Shown: positions 26,151-37,369 of the stretch, piece after piece
How positions within the stretch are numbered: the stretch's first letter is position 1
How the letters are laid out: the number at the start of each line of letters is the position of its first letter
Assembly (NCBI GenBank): GCA_030765065.1
Contig: CM060985.1
Coordinates: 558,001 to 622,000 of the forward strand
DNA: 64,000 nucleotides
Source of the DNA: Deroplatys truncata
Lineage: Eukaryota; Arthropoda; Insecta; Mantodea; Mantidae
Direction: 5' to 3'
Notes under the pieces: model-generated
Seen by the model: the letters and a program-made list of their open reading frames with translations, nothing else
Told to the model about the DNA's origin: nothing
Databases searched by the model: none
Position numbers and translations under genes: made by a program

Positions 26151-28486
26151 CAAGCATCAAGTGAAGTTTCCTCACAAGAGAAACATAAGAGTAACAGAAA
26201 CAAGGTTTATCACTTGCTGGCTTTAGACATCATAAATATACATAACTATTATCTCCTCAAGCATCAAGTGAAGTTTCCTCACAAGAGAAACATAAGAGTA
26301 ACAGAAACAAGGTTTATCACTTGCTGGCTTTAGACATCATAAATGTACATAACTGTTATCTCCTCAAGCATCAAGTGAAGTTTCCTCACAAGAGAAACAT
26401 AAGAGTAACAGAAACAAGGTTTATCACTTGCTGGCTTTCGACATCATAAATATACATAACTATTATCTCCTCAAGCATCAAGTGAATTATCCTCACAAGA
26501 GAAACATAAGAGTAACAGAAACAAGGTTTATCACCTGCTGGCTTTAGACATCATAAATATACATAACTATTATCTCCTCAAGCATCAAGTGAATTATCCT
26601 CACAAGAGAAACATAAGAGTAACAGCAACAAGGTTTATCACCTGCTGGCTTTAGACATCATAAATATACATAACTGTTATCTCCTCAAGCATCAAGTGAA
26701 TTATCCTCACAAAAGAAACTAATGAGTAACAGAAACAGGGTTTATCACCTGCTGGCTTTAGACATCATAAATATACATAACTGTTATCTCCTCAAGCATC
26801 AAGTGAATTATCCTCACAAGAGAAACATAAGAGTAACAGCAACAAGGTTTATCACTTGCTGGCTTTAGACATCATAAATATACATAACTGTTATCTCCTC
26901 AAGTATCAAGTGAATTATCCTCACAAGAGAAACATAAGAGTAACAGAAACAGGGTTTATCACCTGCTGGCTTTAGACATCATAAATATACATAACTGTTA
27001 TCTCCTCAAGCATCAAGTGAATTATCCTCACAAGAGAAACATAAGAGTAACAGAAACAAGGTTTATCACCTGCTGGCTTTAGACATCAGAAATATACATA
27101 ACTGTTATCTCCTCAAGCATCAAGTGAATTATCCTCACAAGAGAAACATAAGAGTAACAGAAACAAGGTTTATGACCTGCTGGCTTTAGACATCATAAAT
27201 ATACATAACTATTATCTCCTCAAGCATCAAGTGAATTATCCTCACAAGAGAAACATAAGAGTAACAGAAACAAGGTTTATCACCTGCTGGCTTTAGACAG
27301 TCCTTGCAGCAGGACTCCATATTTAACGGACTGTAATGATGATGATGATGTTTGGCTTGCTATATTGCCAGTACTATCTACTGACCTGATTTCTGTACCT
27401 TGTTTTCTATCTACCAAGTACGATTTTATCGAATTTCTGGCAATTCCTCTAATGCCATATCCCTGTAACTTATTCGTTAATAACTGATGATACACGCAGT
27501 CAGAGGCTTTTGAGCGTTCGAGAACTGTCTCCCTATTGTTCAAATATTGATGACACTATTGTTTTAGATATTGCATCTTTTGTGGACATATTGTTTTTGA
27601 AAACCATATAATTTGAGCTTGCTAATGAAGCTTAATAATCTGTTTAGAAATACATTCTCTAAAACCTTTGATAATGCAGATGTTATCGTGACAATTACTA
27701 ATATCTTTGGTATTATCCTTTTTTAATAATGGTATTATTTTAGTTCTCTTTAAACAGGTGAGAAACCGTCTTTGTGCCATAGAGACAATAACTATATCTA
27801 ATAGTGGCTCTACTGCAGAATGTTTACATATTTTCAATATGTTACTTGTTACACTGTCAAAACTCGTTTAGATGCTTGGGTTTAGCAGTCAATTATTTTA
27901 AATAATTCACTTTTGTCAGTTCGTGTTAAAAAAGTGTGTTAGTTTTATAAAAATTACCTTTATAATCCCCTTTGTATCTTTGTTTTTTATTAACCGTATT
28001 ACTGATCATATTTGTATAACAAGAATTATAAGCCTCGGCTATTTCTTTTGGGTCCTCCAGTAACTTTCCATCTGAGTTTATTTGTATGCTATTTACAGAA
28101 CTTGAAGATTTTCTTAACAATACCCATGCTGCTTTCACTTTATTTTTTGAACATGCAATAAGTTTGTTATTTTACAGCAGTTTTGCTTTTTTAATTACTT
28201 CATTATACACTTGTCTGTAGTTTTTAACATAATCTTTAAATATTTTACAGTTTGAGGTTCTTTCCATTTCAGTTAACTATCTAAGCCTAGATTTGGAAGT
28301 ACATATTCCTTTAGTAATCCAGCCTAATTTGTCAATTTGTTGACAGGAGACTTTACAATTTTAGTATGGGCAAACAACAGCAACATAATAATTTAATATC
28401 TGCACATTTGTCATTTACAAGTACTTCATCCCACATTTCATTACTTAAAACATGATTGATCATAAACCCTACAATATATGTACTTT

Positions 28487-29475
28487 CCAGCTCCACATGG
28501 CTTGGAGTAGGTGATGTTTTGTTATGTATGTTTCAACTTGATGAAGATGTATGCTTACGTAATTATATTTTGTAATATTTATTTAGTTGCATTTAAACAC
28601 GCTTTGGGCGTCAGTTTGAATTTTGTTGATTACGTAATAGTTACTGTTATTGTGTAATATGCTGCTATGTACGAGAAGCTGATATCAAGATGTGTTTTTG
28701 TTATTACACTCCAAGTTTTACACTATAATATTTAACTTTGTTATTAACACTGCTTCTATATATTATTTATGTTTGAATTTGCCTTGGCTGCATCAGTAAT
28801 GTTTGTAGAGTCATGTGTCTTAGGCAGGGCGTGGTATGACAATGATTGTAGACATCACAGAATTTAGGTTTTTAAATTCACTTCTTTTATTAATTCTTGC
28901 ACATTTTTATAAAGCACTACACTTTTTAAGAAGTGTGAGAATCTTCAATACTTTCACTTAGCGCGTATACATATTTTACAATTCACACGTAGAGAACACA
29001 TCTTCCATCTGTTCACTACCAAGGCTTGCCAGCAACTGAACAACTTTCAACGGTTAAAACTCGTAAGCTTCAGTATTTCAAGTCTCTGATTGGCTAATTC
29101 TAGTCCAATAGAATATCTGCATTTTACTTTTTCCTTGCTATTGATTGGCTAATTTTAAACTGTAACTGAATTTACCTTATCTTTGCTATAATCATGACTG
29201 GTAACTTTTCAAACACTCTAACTCATTATTGCTACAAGGTTACCTCATTGTTAGCAACTTAAAACATTATTCTCACAGCTCTTGCATTATTAAAGTATAT
29301 AATGTATTCACATAACATTATAAAACATGTTTTACAATAAAAATAAGCATATGCAATGACTTACATACAATTCAAATAATTATTACATACTTATAGTTTC
29401 AAGGCGGGCTGTTATTGAATTTACTTTTATATAAAATACAATTGAAATTATTCAGGTATTAAAATACTGCCTCAG
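28487..29475 (-). mobile_element. LTR-like element, copy 1 (possible solo LTR)
   Basis: A block of about 0.99 kb aligns along most of its length with 60335-61348. Shared landmarks are paired CCAAT-type boxes (TGATTGGCTAATTCTAGTCC, then CAATAGAAT, then TTGATTGGCTAATT), ACAATAAAAATAAG, GGGCTGTTATTGAATTTA and the terminus TTAAAATACTGCCTCAG. On the minus strand it starts TGAGGCAGTATT, as an LTR starts with TG. ACTTT at 28482-28486 and 29476-29480 may be the target duplication. No internal coding part is attached. Family unknown; an old fossil, and the LTR call is an inference. Confidence 0.5.
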
Positions 29476-30231
29476 ACTTTCTGTTCAAAAAGTATAATAG
29501 CTGACCCTTATGGTCTGAGATGTTTGACTCAGCAACTTTTGCTTTTATTAGAGTAGTAGGAATATCTGTTTATATATTATCAATACAGGAGGCTGACGTC
29601 TGTGTTAACCTTATAGGTACATGAACAACGGGGGCAAGGTTGAAGCTGCGCAATAGTGAAATATAAGTACAAGTATGTATGTCTGTTTTCATTACGTCCA
29701 GATTGAAATCCCTAGCTATAATAGTGTAGTTATTTCATCAAACATGCTTCATAATTTGTCTATAAAAATGTGCGCACCTGGAGGAAGGTAAATACCTATA
29801 AAATTGCATAACAGCTTATTAAATGTCATTGGACTGCAGAAATTTCTCTCAACAGATAGAGCCTGTATATGCTTTAGTACTTTATATTTGTTGTTGGCTA
29901 GTTTACTAAGAATACAAAACCTGCCACCTTTGTGTAATTCTCTTGAAAAGTGAGCTATGCACTTATAACCCACATAAGTTATAAAAAGTCCATTTTTATG
30001 CCATGTTCGGTTAATATTAAAAGGTCTGGGTCATGCCTCATGGATAATTAATTCTATTTGACATCTTTAGTTTGCAGCAAACTGGACATTTTGATGTAAC
30101 ATTTTTATAGAAATTGCCTTGGCGCTTAAAATGCACTTTGTTTATTCCACAATGTTTATAACTATCTGAAGATCCCATTATTCACCTTTTCCTTTTTTAC
30201 CGAGATTAGGGCATGCATTTAGAGAGTTAAA

Positions 30232-31563
30232 CGAGGTGTGATCAAAAAGTTTCCGGAATGGCTTCACAACAATGCTGATGCTGAGATTTCTTTAATTCTG
30301 TACATGCAGCATTTCTTCCCGATAAAAATGAGAGGTCACGTGACTTCCTATGACTATGCAGTAACGGGGTAGACGCTCTGAAGTGAACACGTGTTTTGCA
30401 TGTGCTACGATTTTTCCGCGTAGCAAAAATGTCAGATTACAAAGAACAAAGAATGAACATCAAATTTTGCTTTAAACTCGGTAAAACTGCAACAGAAGCC
30501 TATGAAATGTTAAGAACAACTTATGGGTAGGAAGTTATGGGCAAAACTGAAGCATTTGAGTGGTTTTCAAAATTTAAAAGTGGTGTGACATCAGTTAAAG
30601 ATGCAGATCGTTCAGGGCAACCCTGTTCCAGTAAAACTGATGAAAACATTAATCAGGTGAGGGAAAATATCAATCAGGTGAGGGAAATGATCGTAAATGA
30701 TAGGCGCATTACAATAAGAGAACTTTCTGACTTATTAGGACTCTCCTTTGGAAGTGTTCAAAGCATTTTGAAAGACAATTTGGACATGAGAAGAATTGCC
30801 GCCAAGTTCGTGCCCCGCCTGCTTTCAAATGACCAAAAGGAAAGCCGTGTAATTGCCTGCACAGATCTTAAAGAACAGCTACAAAATGACCCACAGTTTA
30901 TGGAGAAAATTATTACTGGTGATGAAACATGAATTTATAGGTATGATCCAGAAATGAAGCAACATTCTTCACAATGGAAGAGTCCTTCATCTCCACGCCC
31001 AAAAAAGACCAGACAAATTCGATCCAAAGTGAAGTCAATGATAATTGTGTTTTTTGACATTAAAGGCATTGTACATAAGAAATTTGTGGCACACGGTCAA
31101 ACAGTGAATCAAGTGTTCTACAAACAAGTGCTGCAAAGATTAAGGGAGAATGTGCGACGCAAACGCCGGAGAAATGGAGGAGTGGTGACTGGTTCCTGCA
31201 TCATGACAATGCGCCCACGCACAAAGCCCTTTCTATTCGCCAATTTTTGGATAAAAATAGGATGAATACTGTTCCCCATCCCACCTGTTCTCCAGATTTG
31301 GCACCAGCGGACATTTTTCTTTTCCTGCGACTTAAAATGCGGCTTCGAGGACACCGTTTTGAGGACATTGATGTCATCCATCGCGAATTGCAGAAGGCTC
31401 TGAACATGTTGAAAGAAGAGGACTTCCAGAGGTGCTTCCAGCAGTGGCAGAAGCGCTGCGACAAGTGCATCAACTACTTCAAGGGTGACAGCGCAGATTA
31501 GACAAAACAAACTGTTGTGTAGTATTTATGAGGTCATTTTGGAAACTTTTTGATCACACCTTG
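30232..31563 (+). mobile_element. Mariner DNA transposon, degenerate full-length copy
   Basis: Imperfect terminal inverted repeats bound it: the left end reads CGAGGTGTGATCAAAAAGTT and the right end, reverse-complemented, CAAGGTGTGATCAAAAAGTT. The length of 1,332 bp is typical of mariners. A TA follows the right end, while the left flank shows AA, so one base of the TA target duplication has probably changed. It sits inside the minus-strand LINE, in the ORF1 to ORF2 region, and is therefore younger than that LINE. Confidence 0.93.
30429..31501 (+). pseudogene. Mariner transposase (DD34D), broken
   Basis: The protein begins MSDYKEQRMNIKFCFKLGKT and carries the N-terminal helix-turn-helix region (RITIRELSDLLGLSFGSVQS). 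The catalytic triad is preserved at codon level: Asp in TGDET (30921-30923), Asp in HHDNAPTH (31205-31207) and Asp in APAD (31310-31312), the last two separated by 34 residues, the mariner spacing. The frame is broken by an in-frame TAG at 30528, a TGA at 30930 where mariners have the Trp of GDETW, and a frameshift near 31160-31190. A 21-bp internal duplication (ENINQVR twice, about 30640-30681) is also present. It cannot make an active enzyme as it stands. Confidence 0.93.
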
Positions 31564-32545
31564 TAAATAGAGTTTATATTAATGTGTACATCACTAGGCC
31601 TAGGATGTGGTTGACTTACTTGTAACATTACTTGCCAATGGTCCACTACTAATACCTGTGATACACTTGCTCATTTCTGCATCCACTGCTGCACAGACAG
31701 CTTGATATGGCATTACGTTAAAGTTTTCCAAATTTGTATGATTCTCTTCTATTTAAATTAACACCATCCCATCCAATGTCTTCATAATGTAGCCATGCAT
31801 TTCCGTCAGTCATTAGACATGAACATACTGAACACAACCAGTCTAACTCACTATTTATTCTCTGCACTTTTTTTCACTTAAATAGCTTCTAAAGAAATTC
31901 CACTTACTATACTTTTACTGCTGCTGCTGCCTTTTCCTTTATCAAATCTACGAGCTGCATGTGTCTCTCATAAGAATATCCCTTTGTATGTGCCCACATG
32001 CACTCCTATATCCAGCTCTTCTGTTTTGATTGTCGGATAGCATAATACTTTGTAATCTTCAACTCAGCATACTTGGTCTTCTGTGGCTGCTCTGGACATA
32101 AGCACTGCGAATCTATTGTTAGGTGCTATAGGTCTATTTGAATGATGCTCCTTCCTCTGTTTATGGTATACACATTCCTTTATTTTGAGTACTTGTCCTT
32201 AACCTTGTTTCTTAGTTGCACGCTTTCCTGTTTAAGATTCTTCATCAGTACTTGTGCTTCCTCTAATTTTTTATGCAAAATTTCAATTATTTCGTGCTGA
32301 GATGTTAATGTCTCTGTATCTTCCAATTCACTTGTAGGAGCTTCATCATGCAGTAAACGTGTTTCCAACATTTTCTTATGGTTTGACGAGTAATTTGTTA
32401 GCTAACATTTCTACATTTTGTGGCCGCACCACTTGTTTCATTAATAACAATATCAGCTCAACTCCTATGATTTCCTGCAAGTTTAAGGCTATAATAATTC
32501 CCTTGTGTATCATTACGAACACTCATCGCTGGCACCATCTCAAAT

Positions 32546-33020
32546 CTACCAACTAAGAAAAGTTTTATAAATAAACTTTAGTTTCAATTCAAAAGAAGTG
32601 TTATTTGAATAAATGAGAGCTCTTCATCCGATCCACCACACTGCACGAAAACTTCCAGAGTTGTAGAATCCAACAAATACTATTTAATATTCAAATGGAA
32701 AGAGCAAATTGATTACATGGAGAAATTCAGCAGATGCTAAAAAAATAGTTTTAATACAAAAAATCTGACTTTCTCTACCCATTAAAATCCCTTATATATT
32801 AAAGTATTCACATCAAAGGGATTCTTCTACTCAAAATACATATTTGAAATTAAGCATTACAGACTTGATTACCTGTACAATTCAGCACGTCAGTTTTTGT
32901 TACTAATGAAGCATGGAGTGCCGCTTTTCAATCTAGATATAAAGTTTGATTCCTGTGTTTACAGAACTGGGACTGTTTCAACATAATACCTGACTTACAA
33001 CCCCCCAGGTGCTTTATAGA
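32546..33020. other. AT-rich intronic stretch, nothing recognised
   Basis: It follows the presumed 5' end of the minus-strand LINE. No repeats or coding similarity were identified. Confidence 0.4.
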
Positions 33021-33190
33021 CAGCACTTCACAGAAAATTCAAAATATACAAAAATCTTAAAAAAATGTTCTTTTAATAAGAATTCCTATTCATTTTTGGA
33101 AAAATAAACACAAAAAATTGTTGCATCTAAAGACTAGTTTGCAAATCTTTGCCTGGCATGCTTAAAGAGTGTCTGGTGCTGGGGTTATGA
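33021..33190 (+). repeat. Dispersed unclassified repeat, fragment
   Basis: It shares CACTTCACAGAAAATTCAAA, a TTTTAATAAGAATTCC block and TTGTTGCATCT with copies a and b. It is a partial, diverged copy. Confidence 0.45.
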
Positions 33191-33706
33191 CATTTTATAT
33201 TTATCTAACTTCATGCTCTTCTGTTTGTTCCTCTATGTGGAAAATGAATTTTGTCTTAATTTAACTATTATATGCATTTCTATCAGTTATTTATCCAAAA
33301 CCAAAAATTACAAACACTTAGTTGTAGTTTTGCTTATTGCTTGAATTGAGATTTTTAACTTGGGTCAATCAGCATGTACCTGGTTCATGTTCTTAAATCA
33401 AAACAATACAAAAGTAAATAGAAACTTGGTGAATCTCATAGATTTATAAAACATCCTATCACAGAATTAAACAGCAAAACCCCAATCATGTAGGTAGTCT
33501 TGCAAACTCACCTATATAATGAAACACTATATTCTTTATGTTCGTATTATTTAAAAAACAAGTGAAGGTGTTAAATAATCAATGTTAAAAGCGTTGCGAT
33601 AATATTCATGGATTTGTTTGAAATTTATAGAACTTTAAGAGTAACTTGAATTGGGGAGGGGGATATACTAAAAATGGACAACTTCCTACAATGTGTAAAT
33701 GTAAAT
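33191..33706. other. AT-rich intronic stretch, nothing recognised
   Basis: I see nothing coding or repeated here up to the target duplication of the snapback insertion at 33707. Confidence 0.4.
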
Positions 33707-33866
33707 ACTCTAGGAATACGTATGTATTGTAATGAAAAGAAGCTAGAAACAGTGATGTGTATTGAATTTATTTAAAGGTGAGTCGAAATTGTAACACTAA
33801 CATTCTTACACTTAAGTGATGTTAGTGTTACAATTTCGACTCACCTTTAAATAAACTCTAGGAATA
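33707..33866 (+). mobile_element. Snapback mini-element A with 12-bp target duplication
   Basis: ACTCTAGGAATA occurs at 33707-33718 and 33855-33866 and brackets a 136-bp insert. The insert contains GAAGCTAGAAACAGTGATGT followed by a long hairpin. The same left-hand motif (GAAGCTAGTAACAGTGACGT) occurs in the insert at 42133-42357, which is also hairpin-forming and also bracketed by a 12-bp duplication. The class is uncertain; a truncated Penelope-like tail is one possibility. Confidence 0.7.
33767..33855. repeat. Perfect 37-bp inverted repeat with 15-bp loop
   Basis: The left arm (33767-33803) starts TTTATTTAAAGGTGAGTCGA and the right arm (33819-33855) is its exact reverse complement. The loop, TCTTACACTTAAGTG, forms with its neighbours a second small palindrome, CACTTAAGTG at 33809-33818. 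It could extrude as a cruciform or form a long RNA hairpin. Confidence 0.97.
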
Positions 33867-33984
33867 ATTTATTTTTCAAATTTTCAATCTCTCATAGCAT
33901 ACGGAATAGCAACATAAGGAAATAAGAGTGACATGATTAAAATACTCAGAATGCAAAAAAGGGTAATTAGAACAATGATGAATC

Positions 33985-34176
33985 TGGAAAAAAAATCTGA
34001 TGTGTTACACTCGCATGACTTTCTCTACTCTTGCACGCGCGCGCACCCCCACACACACACACCTTTTTATAAAAATCCTTTTTTTAATTCACGGATCCCA
34101 AAAAATGTATTTCAGATGAAAACCCAAATTTTCGAGTGGAATACAATAGGTTCTCTAGGTAAGCAGCAGAGAAAGT
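33985..34176 (+). repeat. Dispersed unclassified repeat, copy e
   Basis: It carries CACTCGCATGACTTTCTCTA, a CA-rich stretch (CACACACACACACC), ATTCACGGATCC, and GTGGAATACAATAG, ending GCAGAGAAAGTA. The order matches the right half of copy b. Confidence 0.6.
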
Positions 34177-34287
34177 AATTAGTGCCATTATTCATACTCA
34201 ACGTCATATTTATAATCTTTGGCTCATGAATTTTTAAGGCCTGTGATGAAAATCGTTATTGCAGTATATTCTAGCTGGTGGAAAAGT

Positions 34288-34348
34288 AATCAATTTACCC
34301 TTGAGCATGCAACAATGAATCAATTTACCCTTGAGCATGCAACAATGA
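34288..34348 (+). repeat. 30-bp direct duplication
   Basis: TCAATTTACCCTTGAGCATG followed by CAACAATGAA occurs twice in tandem with no differences. Confidence 0.95.
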
Positions 34349-34390
34349 AAATTCTTACTGCAATGTTGATGAATGTACAAGATTCCCAAC

Positions 34391-34396
<6 letters not shown>

Positions 34397-34440
<44 letters not shown>

Positions 34441-34505
34441 AAAGAAAGAAAAGACACGCACGCACGCACCTCACACACATGCACACACACACAGAGACAG
34501 ACAAA
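34397..34505 (+). repeat. Low-complexity A-tract, (GAAA)n and (CA)n run
   Basis: A poly-A run is followed by GAAA repeats and then CACGCACG/CACACA-type sequence leading into a dispersed repeat end. A long lysine-rich frame across it is an artefact of composition. Confidence 0.95.
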
Positions 34506-34630
34506 CATGTTTCCAAAAATGCTTTTTTTGGATTCAGGGGGTCTCAAAACACGTGAAATCTCGGTATCGAATTTTTGGGTGGAATACAATACTTCCCCTA
34601 CTTATATATGTAGTAGAGAAAGTAAAAAAA
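34506..34630 (+). repeat. Dispersed unclassified repeat, copy f (3' end)
   Basis: It closely matches the last 125 bp of copy b: CCAAAAATGCTTTTTTTGGA, TTCAGGGGGTCTCAAAACA, TTTTTGGGTGGAATACAATA and TATATGTAGTAGAGAAAGTA. It looks among the least diverged copies in the window. Confidence 0.75.
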
Positions 34631-35082
34631 AACTATCAGCTGTAAACAATGGTTTAAAAAGTTTAAAATACAGGCAGTGCCTTGCATATACATTTAGTAA
34701 TTGTTAATCAAACATAAACAATTTTAATAAATGCTCTAAAATTCACAATCATAGCACCAGGAAAAGCTCATAGATAAAAGATAGGTACAAGCTCAAGTGG
34801 TATACAAACCTTATAAATATCCTGCATTTCAAAACCATCCTCCAAAATGGAAAATGCACAATTTTTCGATCATTGTGCAAATGACTTTTATGAAATAAAG
34901 GAAATAGTACCATCAAAACTTTAATGTGCATAGTTGGCAGCCTTATAAAAAACATTGTTGAAACTGAAACTGTGAAACTTCTGGTCCGTGTCCGTATGTT
35001 GGTCCGTTTCAAGTTTTTCAATGACTTACTGTGTAGTCCATGTGCGGTGAAAGATAACTGTAGTGTATAACTTTCAGTAATT
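34631..35082. other. Stretch upstream of transposase remnant, unassigned
   Basis: No coding similarity was seen. It ends at the ATG of the hAT-like remnant and may include that element's own 5' sequence. I found no terminal inverted repeat to prove it. Confidence 0.35.
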
Positions 35083-35900
35083 ATGCCAAAAGTTAAAGGA
35101 AAATGTGTATTAAGCACTGAGCTGCGATCTCTCTATCCATTTATCATCCAGGGTAAATCTAACAGTGATGTACGCTGTTCAGTATTGTTTTCAATAGCGA
35201 ATGGCGGAAAAGGTGAAATTTTACAACACATCCAAACAAAGAAGCACAAGCTCGTCGACAATGCTGCTGCTTCCAGTTCATCCCTTACAACTTTCTTTCG
35301 AGGAGCTGATCAACTGAACAGAAGTTGGCTGCTTCTGAAGGAAGTTTTGCACTCCACACAACCAAACATTTCATTCAACAGACTGTACAACTAAATTGGT
35401 TCAGAAATGCTTTGAACCCAAAGACAAAGAGTGAGGCTATCGTGACTAATGTGATTTGCCATGTCACAAGTAGTAAAGGACTTGAGAAAACAAATTATGT
35501 CACTGTATACACACACTCTTCAAATCATAAATCCACAAAACTATTTTCCCTCCTGGTTCGTTAGATTATAACAATGGCTTCAAGTAAAGGTTCTGGACTT
35601 TCAAGAAAAGTTAGGGAAAGTGCTGATATCCTATGTATTGAAGACGCTTGGAGATTATCATCATGAAAATAAGAGAGTTGTATCTGTGCAGACAACACAA
35701 ATACAAACTGCTGTAGACTGCCTTGAGAGTTTAGTGCACAAAATCTACTCTTATTTTCACATTTATATTGTATGTGAGGTTGAGTATTCAAAAGTTGTTG
35801 GTTAAAGTAGAACAAGGTGTTACCTTTAGTTGAACGTGTATTGAAATTATATCCAGCCCTGAAATCATACTTTCAGTCCCAAGACATGTGCAAGTCATTA
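35083..35900 (+). pseudogene. hAT-like (BED-finger) transposase remnant
   Basis: The frame from 35083 starts MPKVKGKCVLSTELRSLYPF and continues with SDVRCSVLFSIANGGKGEIL and HIQTKKHKLVDNAAAS, a BED-type zinc finger context with an H-x5-H pair. A shifted frame continues with LAASEGSFALHTTKHFIQQT and later SEAIVTNVICHV and NYVTVYTHSSNH. The order fits a family of BED-finger hAT-derived proteins I know from arthropods, usually several hundred residues long. Here only N-terminal and scattered middle parts remain, in at least three frames with stops. The 3' limit is set where a similar KSYFQSQDM-type segment fades. It lies in the ABCA intron. Confidence 0.55.
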
Positions 35901-35959
35901 CCGCAGTTCAGTGTAATGCTGATGTGCATTAACACTGACTGTTAGTCGCTGGTACAGGC

Positions 35960-36450
35960 AGGACCTGCTTTTCATGTAAGGGATTTATCGTACACCAAAT
36001 AGTTGCAGACAAAGCTACATTGGCACCACCAAGTGCAGCATAAAAACCCACATCAAAGAAAACATAAAAGTAATTGCTGATTAGGATATGCAGAAAAATT
36101 AGCAGTAGCCAAGCATGCATTGCTAATGGGCCAGGACATCAAGATTGATGAGACCAAAGTCCTAGATAACACAGCCTACCACTACCATGCACGACTGTAC
36201 CATGAGGCCAAGATTTATAAACACAACACAATTTTAATAGAAAGGAAGAAGTAGCATGCATATGCCGTTGCTAGATAATACAAAAATAAAACCTTAAAAA
36301 ATTAGCCAGACAAATTATTTCGCAGTCACACAGGGATTGGCAGATGGCGATGCAAGGAGGTAGTCCCTCCTGCCTATATATAGTTTGGGTGCTGCACCAA
36401 AAACCAGCCCAGAGTCACTAGCCACCGAAGATGCCCAACAGAGTTACAGG
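35960..36450 (+). mobile_element. Penelope-like element, GIY-YIG end and tail
   Basis: Pieces in two frames read SCRQSYIGTTKCSIKTHIKE, then LAVAKHALLMGQDIKIDETK and YHYHARLYHEAKIYKHN. These match the C-terminus of Penelope-like endonucleases (YIGxT, SAVAEH, LxREAxxIxKH). Downstream, around 36380-36480, lies a CCGAAGATGCCC...GGACCACAGTCC stretch like the tail region of such elements. It is a 5'-truncated dead copy, distinct from the larger ones at 38.1 and 48.5 kb. Confidence 0.7.
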
Positions 36451-36899
36451 TGATATTCCGACTGGACCACAGTCCAGAAACTACATTCTACTGAATCATT
36501 AAGGTCTTGATATAAAAGCATTATCCTACTACATTTTTCAGTCAATGTTTACTCTAATACTCAAGGTAATGTTTGATGCAGTGGATAATTAGATGTGCCT
36601 TGAGACACGATTTCAAATGTTTTTACTTGTTTTATTGCCTTAATATATAACTGTATGCCACAGCGTAAAATATATTTTTGACAGAGTAAGCTATTGTGAC
36701 CGGTTAATGCATATATATATTTTTCCTGTGTTGTGTTTATACACAGTATTATTCATTGTAAATGGTGCATTGTTGGCATTAATGTTCTTAAATACAAGCA
36801 TGATTCACAACTATGGTGGCATGCAGTATGATGACCAAAGATAAAGCAATGAAATTAGTGAAATAACTGGAAAAACCACCATTAAAATGGAAATGAAAG
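36451..36899. other. AT-rich stretch, nothing recognised
   Basis: It lies between the Penelope-like tail and the start of the plus-strand LINE. The true 5' end of that LINE may lie here but I could not fix it. Confidence 0.35.
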
Positions 36900-37369
36900 C
36901 AAAGAAATAAGCAAGATTTAAGTAGAAAGCAGCAGAAATAAAGGCACAAAAATCCAAGGAACAGAAGCATAAAAAAATAACAAATCTATGAAAGCACATG
37001 AACCATGCTGTTTGCGTGAAGAGGAAACAATAGTATCACTGCAGAAGGTGATAGAGCTATGAAACAAGGACCTCAAAAATACAGAGGAGGAGATAAAAAC
37101 AGTGAAAGCAGAAAACAAGAAACTAAAAACACAGATGCATTTCCTGAACAAAAAAAAAACATGGATACTTGGAAGACAAAGAAATGCAAAATGGCAAGTA
37201 TCATAACCTCAAATAAGTTCGAAGTGCTGTGAGAAGAGGAACACCAGGATACAGATGAAGACAATGAGGTCATCCAATGGAAAGTGAGGTACGAGTGGAG
37301 GAATCCAAACCTTAGAAAACCAGAGCAGAATACGGAAAAGCAAGGAGCAAGAAAGTGTGGTAGTGTATG

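Larger units (their letters stand above)
6528..27297. repeat. 107-bp minisatellite/satellite array, about 194 copies
   Basis: The unit reads CAAGGTTTATCACCTGCTGG, a CTTTAGACATGAGAAATATA block, CATAACTGTTATCTCCTCAA, GCATCAAGTGAATTATCCTC and ACAAGAGAAACATAAGAGTA. Spacing measured between identical points, such as 8968 and 9075, is 107 bp. The span gives about 194 units. Units near the left edge (6540-7140) include several longer ones with an extra AGCCTGCTGAC-type segment, while the interior is more uniform. Variant units (TGATGAAATATAC, CTAGCTTTAG, CCGGCTTT, GAAGTTTCC) recur at fixed distances, showing higher-order structure. The array lies wholly inside the 39-kb ABCA intron. Short minus frames such as LLLLCFSCEDN are shadows, since 107 is not a multiple of three. 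Confidence 0.97.
27298..32545 (-). mobile_element. CR1-like LINE, 3'-truncated, with two nested elements
   Basis: Read on the minus strand from right to left: an ORF1 start near 32.37 kb with a coiled coil (SQHEIIEILHKKLEEAQVLM); decayed ORF1 sequence to about 31.6 kb; the endonuclease near 29.97-29.75 kb (HFSRELHKGGRFCIL, GIYLPPGAHIFIDKL); linker and reverse transcriptase from 28.14 kb (SKASDCVYHQLLTNKLQGYG, then YGIRGIARNSIKSYL). It stops abruptly at the array boundary just after the VKYGVLLQG segment, so the palm motif C and the 3' end are gone. A mariner (30232-31563) and an LTR-like element (28487-29475) interrupt it. Several stops and shifts show it is dead. It lies in the same direction as the ABCA gene. 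The clade call rests on the ORF1 coiled coil, APE-type endonuclease and RT motifs. Confidence 0.8.

Noticed and set aside
6528-27297. CRISPR-like array
   Set aside because: The whole 107-bp unit repeats with no unique spacers, and the setting is a eukaryotic intron.
31118-31510. Minus frame of 130 codons
   Set aside because: It is antisense to the mariner transposase C-terminal half.
34219-34707. Lysine-rich open frame of 162 codons
   Set aside because: It spans a poly-A, (GAAA)n and (CA)n tract joined to a dispersed repeat; composition explains it.
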